Source: Pseudomonas hamedanensis (GTDB lineage: Bacteria > Pseudomonadota > Gammaproteobacteria > Pseudomonadales > Pseudomonadaceae). From it: a stretch of 64,000 bases of DNA. How positions within the stretch are numbered: the stretch's first letter is position 1; the number at the start of each line of letters is the position of its first letter. Position numbers and translations under genes: made by a program. Below the pieces are notes generated by a model that was not told the origin of the DNA, ran no database searches, and worked only from the letters and a program-made list of their open reading frames with translations. The stretch lies in assembly GCF_014268595.2 (NCBI RefSeq), contig NZ_CP077091.1, positions 2,130,501-2,194,500 of the forward strand. The letters are read 5' to 3'. Below, in pieces: positions 61,431-64,000 of the stretch.

Positions 61431-62006
61431 TCAGTGACCTTCCCTGAGCGCGCCGTCCGCCGCGACCGTCAGCGCAAACAGCGCACCGTGGCCGACTTCG
61501 ACATTGAGCAATTGTTCGCGCGGCAATCCGCGCGCCTGCGCCAATAACAGGCGCATCACACCGCCGTGGCTGATCAACAAAATCCGCTCTCCTGCGTACG
61601 CCGCGTGCAACCGCGCAACCGCCGCCAGCACCCGCAAGGAAAACTCGCTGACCGGCTCGCCTTGCGGTGGCGTGAACGCATACGGATCAGCCCAGAACAG
61701 CCCCAGCGCCTCGGCATCCGTTTCCATCAACGCTGCTGCGCTCTGCCCTTCCCAGGCGCCGAAATGCAGCTCCTGCAAATCCTTGTCGAGGTGCACCGAC
61801 AGGTTCAGTCGCTCACCGAGTTCGGCGGCAAACCGCGCGCAGCGCTGCAACGGCGAGCTGACAATACGATCCCACGGCCCACCCGCGACCACCGCTGTGC
61901 GCATCTGCATCCAACCGTTTTCGGTGAGCGCATCGTCAAGGCTGCCGCGCAAGCCGCCGCCCAGCTCCGTCTCGCCGTGGCGCAGCAGATCCACCCGCAG
62001 CGTCAT
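61431..62006 (-). CDS. cobC: alpha-ribazole phosphatase (histidine phosphatase family)
   Basis: This 191-residue protein has the histidine phosphatase motif [10 protein letters not shown] (catalytic His in RHG) and the second His in [13 protein letters not shown]. Genomic context between cobT and cobS shows it removes phosphate from alpha-ribazole phosphate. Its start overlaps the cobT stop by four bases (ATGA). Confidence 0.9.
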   Translation of the reverse strand: MTLRVDLLRHGETELGGGLRGSLDDALTENGWMQMRTAVVAGGPWDRIVSSPLQRCARFAAELGERLNLSVHLDKDLQELHFGAWEGQSAAALMETDAEALGLFWADPYAFTPPQGEPVSEFSLRVLAAVARLHAAYAGERILLISHGGVMRLLLAQARGLPREQLLNVEVGHGALFALTVAADGALREGH

Positions 62007-63058
62007 GCCGGGCGATCCGCCACCGCGGCTTCGGCGAACGTCGCCATCTGCCCGTGCAGGTCACACGCCAGGCGCAACAACGGCACCGCCAACGCCGCGC
62101 CACTGCCCTCGCCCAAGCGCAGGCCAAGCTCCAGCAACGGCTCGGCGCTCAAGGTTTCCAGCACATGACGATGTCCCGGCTCGGCACCGCGATGGCCGAA
62201 CAACAGCCAATCACGCGAGGCCGGATTCAAACGGACCGCGACCAGCGCAGCGACGGTGCAGATAAAACCGTCGACCAGCACCGCGATCCCTTCCTGCGCG
62301 CAGGTCAGATAAGCGCCGACCAACGCGGCAATCTCGAAACCGCCGAGATTGCACAGCGTCTGCAAGGCATCGCCACGCTGTGCGGCATGCAGCGCCAGCG
62401 CGCGCTCGATCACTTGCGCTTTATGGCTGACGCCTTCGGCATTCAGCCCGGTGCCAGGACCGGTCAGGTGCGCCACCGGGCAATCAAGCAAGGCACACGC
62501 CAGCGCACTGGCCGCCGTGGTGTTGCCGATGCCCATCTCGCCGCCGATAAACAATTGCGTGCCGGCGGCTTTGGCGCGCAACACACTGTCGCGACCGGCC
62601 TGCAACGCCAGTTCGCCCTGCGCCTGAGTCATCGCTGCGCCTTGAGCGAAATTCGCCGTGCCTGCGCCGAGGTTCAAATGGCGCACGCCCGGCAGATTCA
62701 GCGCCGGATTCACCGTGCCCAGATCGACCACTTCCAGCTGCGCACCGAGCTGACGCGCCAGCACGCTGATCGCCGCGCCGCCGCTGACAAAATTGAGCAG
62801 CATTTGCCCGGTGACTTCCTGCGGATAAGCCGAAACGCCCTCCGCCACCACACCATGATCGCCGGCAAAAATCGCAATCCACACCTGCGCAAGCGTCGGT
62901 TTGACCTGACCTTGCAGACCGGCCAGTTGCACCGCCACCGACTCCAGCCGCCCGAGCGAGCCGGCCGGTTTGGTCAGTTGCTGCTGTCGCGCTGCCGCGC
63001 TTGCAACGGCGTCGAGATCCACCGGTTTGCACGGGTTCAGCCACCAGGGTTGGGTCAT
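62003..63058 (-). CDS. cobT: nicotinate-nucleotide-dimethylbenzimidazole phosphoribosyltransferase
   Basis: This 351-residue enzyme makes alpha-ribazole phosphate from the lower ligand and nicotinate mononucleotide. Recognisable blocks are [35 protein letters not shown] (part), [14 protein letters not shown] and GHRGAEPGH, with the catalytic Glu near the C-terminus. The start is ATG 63058 ([10 protein letters not shown]), overlapping the cobU stop (ATGA); an upstream in-frame start would lie inside cobU. Confidence 0.94.
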   Translation of the reverse strand: MTQPWWLNPCKPVDLDAVASAAARQQQLTKPAGSLGRLESVAVQLAGLQGQVKPTLAQVWIAIFAGDHGVVAEGVSAYPQEVTGQMLLNFVSGGAAISVLARQLGAQLEVVDLGTVNPALNLPGVRHLNLGAGTANFAQGAAMTQAQGELALQAGRDSVLRAKAAGTQLFIGGEMGIGNTTAASALACALLDCPVAHLTGPGTGLNAEGVSHKAQVIERALALHAAQRGDALQTLCNLGGFEIAALVGAYLTCAQEGIAVLVDGFICTVAALVAVRLNPASRDWLLFGHRGAEPGHRHVLETLSAEPLLELGLRLGEGSGAALAVPLLRLACDLHGQMATFAEAAVADRPA

Positions 63059-63576
63059 AACGCAGGTCCTTTCAAAGTCAGGGGCAGGCCGGCGACGGTC
63101 AGGACAACACGCTGACAGCGCTCGGCCAGAGTTTGATGCAGCCAACCGGCTTCATCGACATAACGGCGAGTCAATTCGCCCAGCGGCACGACACCCATTC
63201 CGGTCTCGTTGCTGACAAAAATGATTTCACCCGGCAGCGCGGCCAGGCACTCGAGCAGGGCTTCACGTTCGGCGCTGAGACGTTCGGCGTCGTCGAGCAT
63301 CAGCAGGTTGGTCAGCCACAGCGTCAGGCAATCGACCAGCAGGCAACGCTCGGCACTGGCGCTTTCGCGCAGCACGCGGGCCAGTTCCAGCGGCTCTTCG
63401 ATCAATACCCATTCGGCCGGGCGGCGCGCGCGGTGATGGGCGACGCGTTGGTTCATCTCGCCGTCCAGCGGCTGGCTGGTAGCGATGTAGGTGACGGCGA
63501 GATGGCTTTCACTGGCGAGTTTTTCCGCCAGGCGACTTTTGCCGGAGCGGGCGCCGCCGAGGATCAGTTGGAGCAT
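63055..63576 (-). CDS. cobU: bifunctional adenosylcobinamide kinase/guanylyltransferase
   Basis: This 173-residue protein starts [21 protein letters not shown], with the P-loop GGARSGKS, and has the CobU segment [15 protein letters not shown]. It phosphorylates adenosylcobinamide and transfers GMP to it. I take ATG 63576; earlier in-frame codons run into a REP arm. The name cobP is used in Pseudomonas. Coupled to cobT by ATGA. Confidence 0.93.
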   Translation of the reverse strand: MLQLILGGARSGKSRLAEKLASESHLAVTYIATSQPLDGEMNQRVAHHRARRPAEWVLIEEPLELARVLRESASAERCLLVDCLTLWLTNLLMLDDAERLSAEREALLECLAALPGEIIFVSNETGMGVVPLGELTRRYVDEAGWLHQTLAERCQRVVLTVAGLPLTLKGPAL

Positions 63577-63615
63577 CAGTTCATCCCGAAAAATATGCAT
63601 TGAAGCTAAGGGCGC

Positions 63616-63681
63616 TATCGCGAGCAGGCTCACTCCTACAGGGGAACGCATTTCAAATGTAGGAGTGAGCCTGCTCGCGAT
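63616..63681. repeat. REP/BIME inverted repeat (GTAGGAGTGAGC type)
   Basis: Close-spaced arms at 63616-63638 and 63659-63681 between cobQ and cobU on the minus strand. Confidence 0.85.
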
Positions 63682-63699
63682 GAGGCCCTTGAAGCCCAC

Positions 63700-64000
63700 T
63701 CAAATCCCACAAAGCTGACGCAACAGCCCGGTATCCAGATGCTTCTCCACCAGATCCGCCAAGCGCTCGATATCACGCTCGCGCAAGCCGTGGTAATCGA
63801 CCTCTTGCACGTCACTCAACCCGGCCCAGCGCAACAACGCGGCACTGGCCTGGGGCGATTCGAACAAGCCATGCAAATAGGTGCCGAACACCTGACCATC
63901 CGCACTTTGCGCACCGTCACAACGGCCGTCGTCCAGATGCACCGCCGCATTCTCCAGCGCCGGCCCGGTGGTTACGCCAGCATGAATTTCATAACCGCTG
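63700..64000 (-). CDS. cobQ: cobyric acid synthase, C-terminal end (partial)
   Basis: The last 99 codons are in the window, and the gene continues beyond base 64000. The visible part includes [13 protein letters not shown] and the glutaminase His in [12 protein letters not shown], both typical of CobQ. CobQ amidates the corrin ring with ammonia from glutamine. The class I glutaminase Cys lies outside the window. It is the first visible gene of the cobQ-cobU-cobT-cobC-cobS series. Confidence 0.9.
   Translation of the reverse strand, partial: SGYEIHAGVTTGPALENAAVHLDDGRCDGAQSADGQVFGTYLHGLFESPQASAALLRWAGLSDVQEVDYHGLRERDIERLADLVEKHLDTGLLRQLCGI

Noticed and set aside
146..63681. Repeated inverted motifs as a possible CRISPR array
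   Set aside because: Copies are dispersed between genes as inverted pairs, with no regular spacer array and no cas genes; they are REP/BIME elements.

Overview
The window is a chromosomal segment of a GC-rich gammaproteobacterium, almost certainly a Pseudomonas of the fluorescens group. The evidence is the gene order (htrB/lpxL-minCDE-rluA-apeB, prc next to an EAL/GGDEF gene, fkp-rdgC-bile acid symporter, an SSF-domain hybrid kinase next to rmuC, a cob cluster), the GC-rich codon use, and many intergenic REP/BIME inverted repeats of the types GTGGGAGCGAGC...GCGAA and GTAGGAGTGAGC...GCGAT. Most of the window is ordinary core genome, with an accessory island at about 28.8-34.2 kb. No CRISPR array, integrase or transposase was seen.

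Layout. 1-5.9 kb: purine catabolism (end of allantoicase, ureidoglycolate lyase, urate hydroxylase PuuD with a cytochrome c tail, an NCS2 urate/xanthine permease) and two tandem Tsx-like nucleoside channels. 6-8.1 kb: patatin-like phospholipase and lipid A acyltransferase on the minus strand. 8.3-11 kb: minCDE and rluA. 11.2-16.5 kb: M18 aminopeptidase, a 58-residue membrane peptide, a large MscS channel and an exported M20 amidohydrolase. 16.5-17.1 kb: REPs and a longer non-coding repeat. 17.1-23.6 kb: a GntR/UTRA regulator divergent from a binding protein-phosphodiesterase-permease-permease-ATPase-HAD phosphatase operon, which looks like an uptake-and-dephosphorylation system for an organophosphorus compound. 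23.7-28.8 kb: quinone oxidoreductase, Prc protease and a dual EAL/GGDEF protein.

28.8-34.0 kb (minus strand): a 1592-codon Rhs polymorphic toxin with a variable C-terminal toxin domain of about 186 residues and an overlapping AT-rich immunity gene. A 15-codon leader ORF overlaps the rhs start. No VgrG, Hcp, PAAR or adaptor gene lies nearby. 34.2-36.9 kb: Sel1 protein, an uncharacterised gene coupled to an XRE regulator, a YkvA-family protein and an FKBP lipoprotein. 37.1-40.1 kb: di-heme peroxidase-like cytochrome coupled to a membrane-anchored catalase-family protein. 40.2-40.8 kb: duplicated tRNA-Asp/tRNA-Val cassette. 40.9-45.4 kb: rdgC, a bile acid:sodium symporter-family protein, sugE under a guanidine-II (mini-ykkC) riboswitch, and an LplT-PlsC fusion.

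45.4-54.6 kb: TDT transporter, cupin, MFS exporter divergent from a TetR regulator with a long perfect inverted repeat between them, the SSF-hybrid kinase (MxtR/CrbS type), rmuC and a Sel1-like gene. 54.6-55.5 kb: a 929-base gap with a near-consensus promoter and a leader of about 415 nt ahead of a 74-residue conserved-looking protein. 56-60.5 kb: a hypothetical gene, a FadL-family porin, glutathione peroxidase, a 40-residue membrane peptide coupled to an MFS gene, and a MarR regulator with twin palindromes. 60.7-64 kb: the cobalamin genes cobQ (partial)-cobU-cobT-cobC-cobS on the minus strand.

All functional calls come from reading protein motifs and context. No database search was run.
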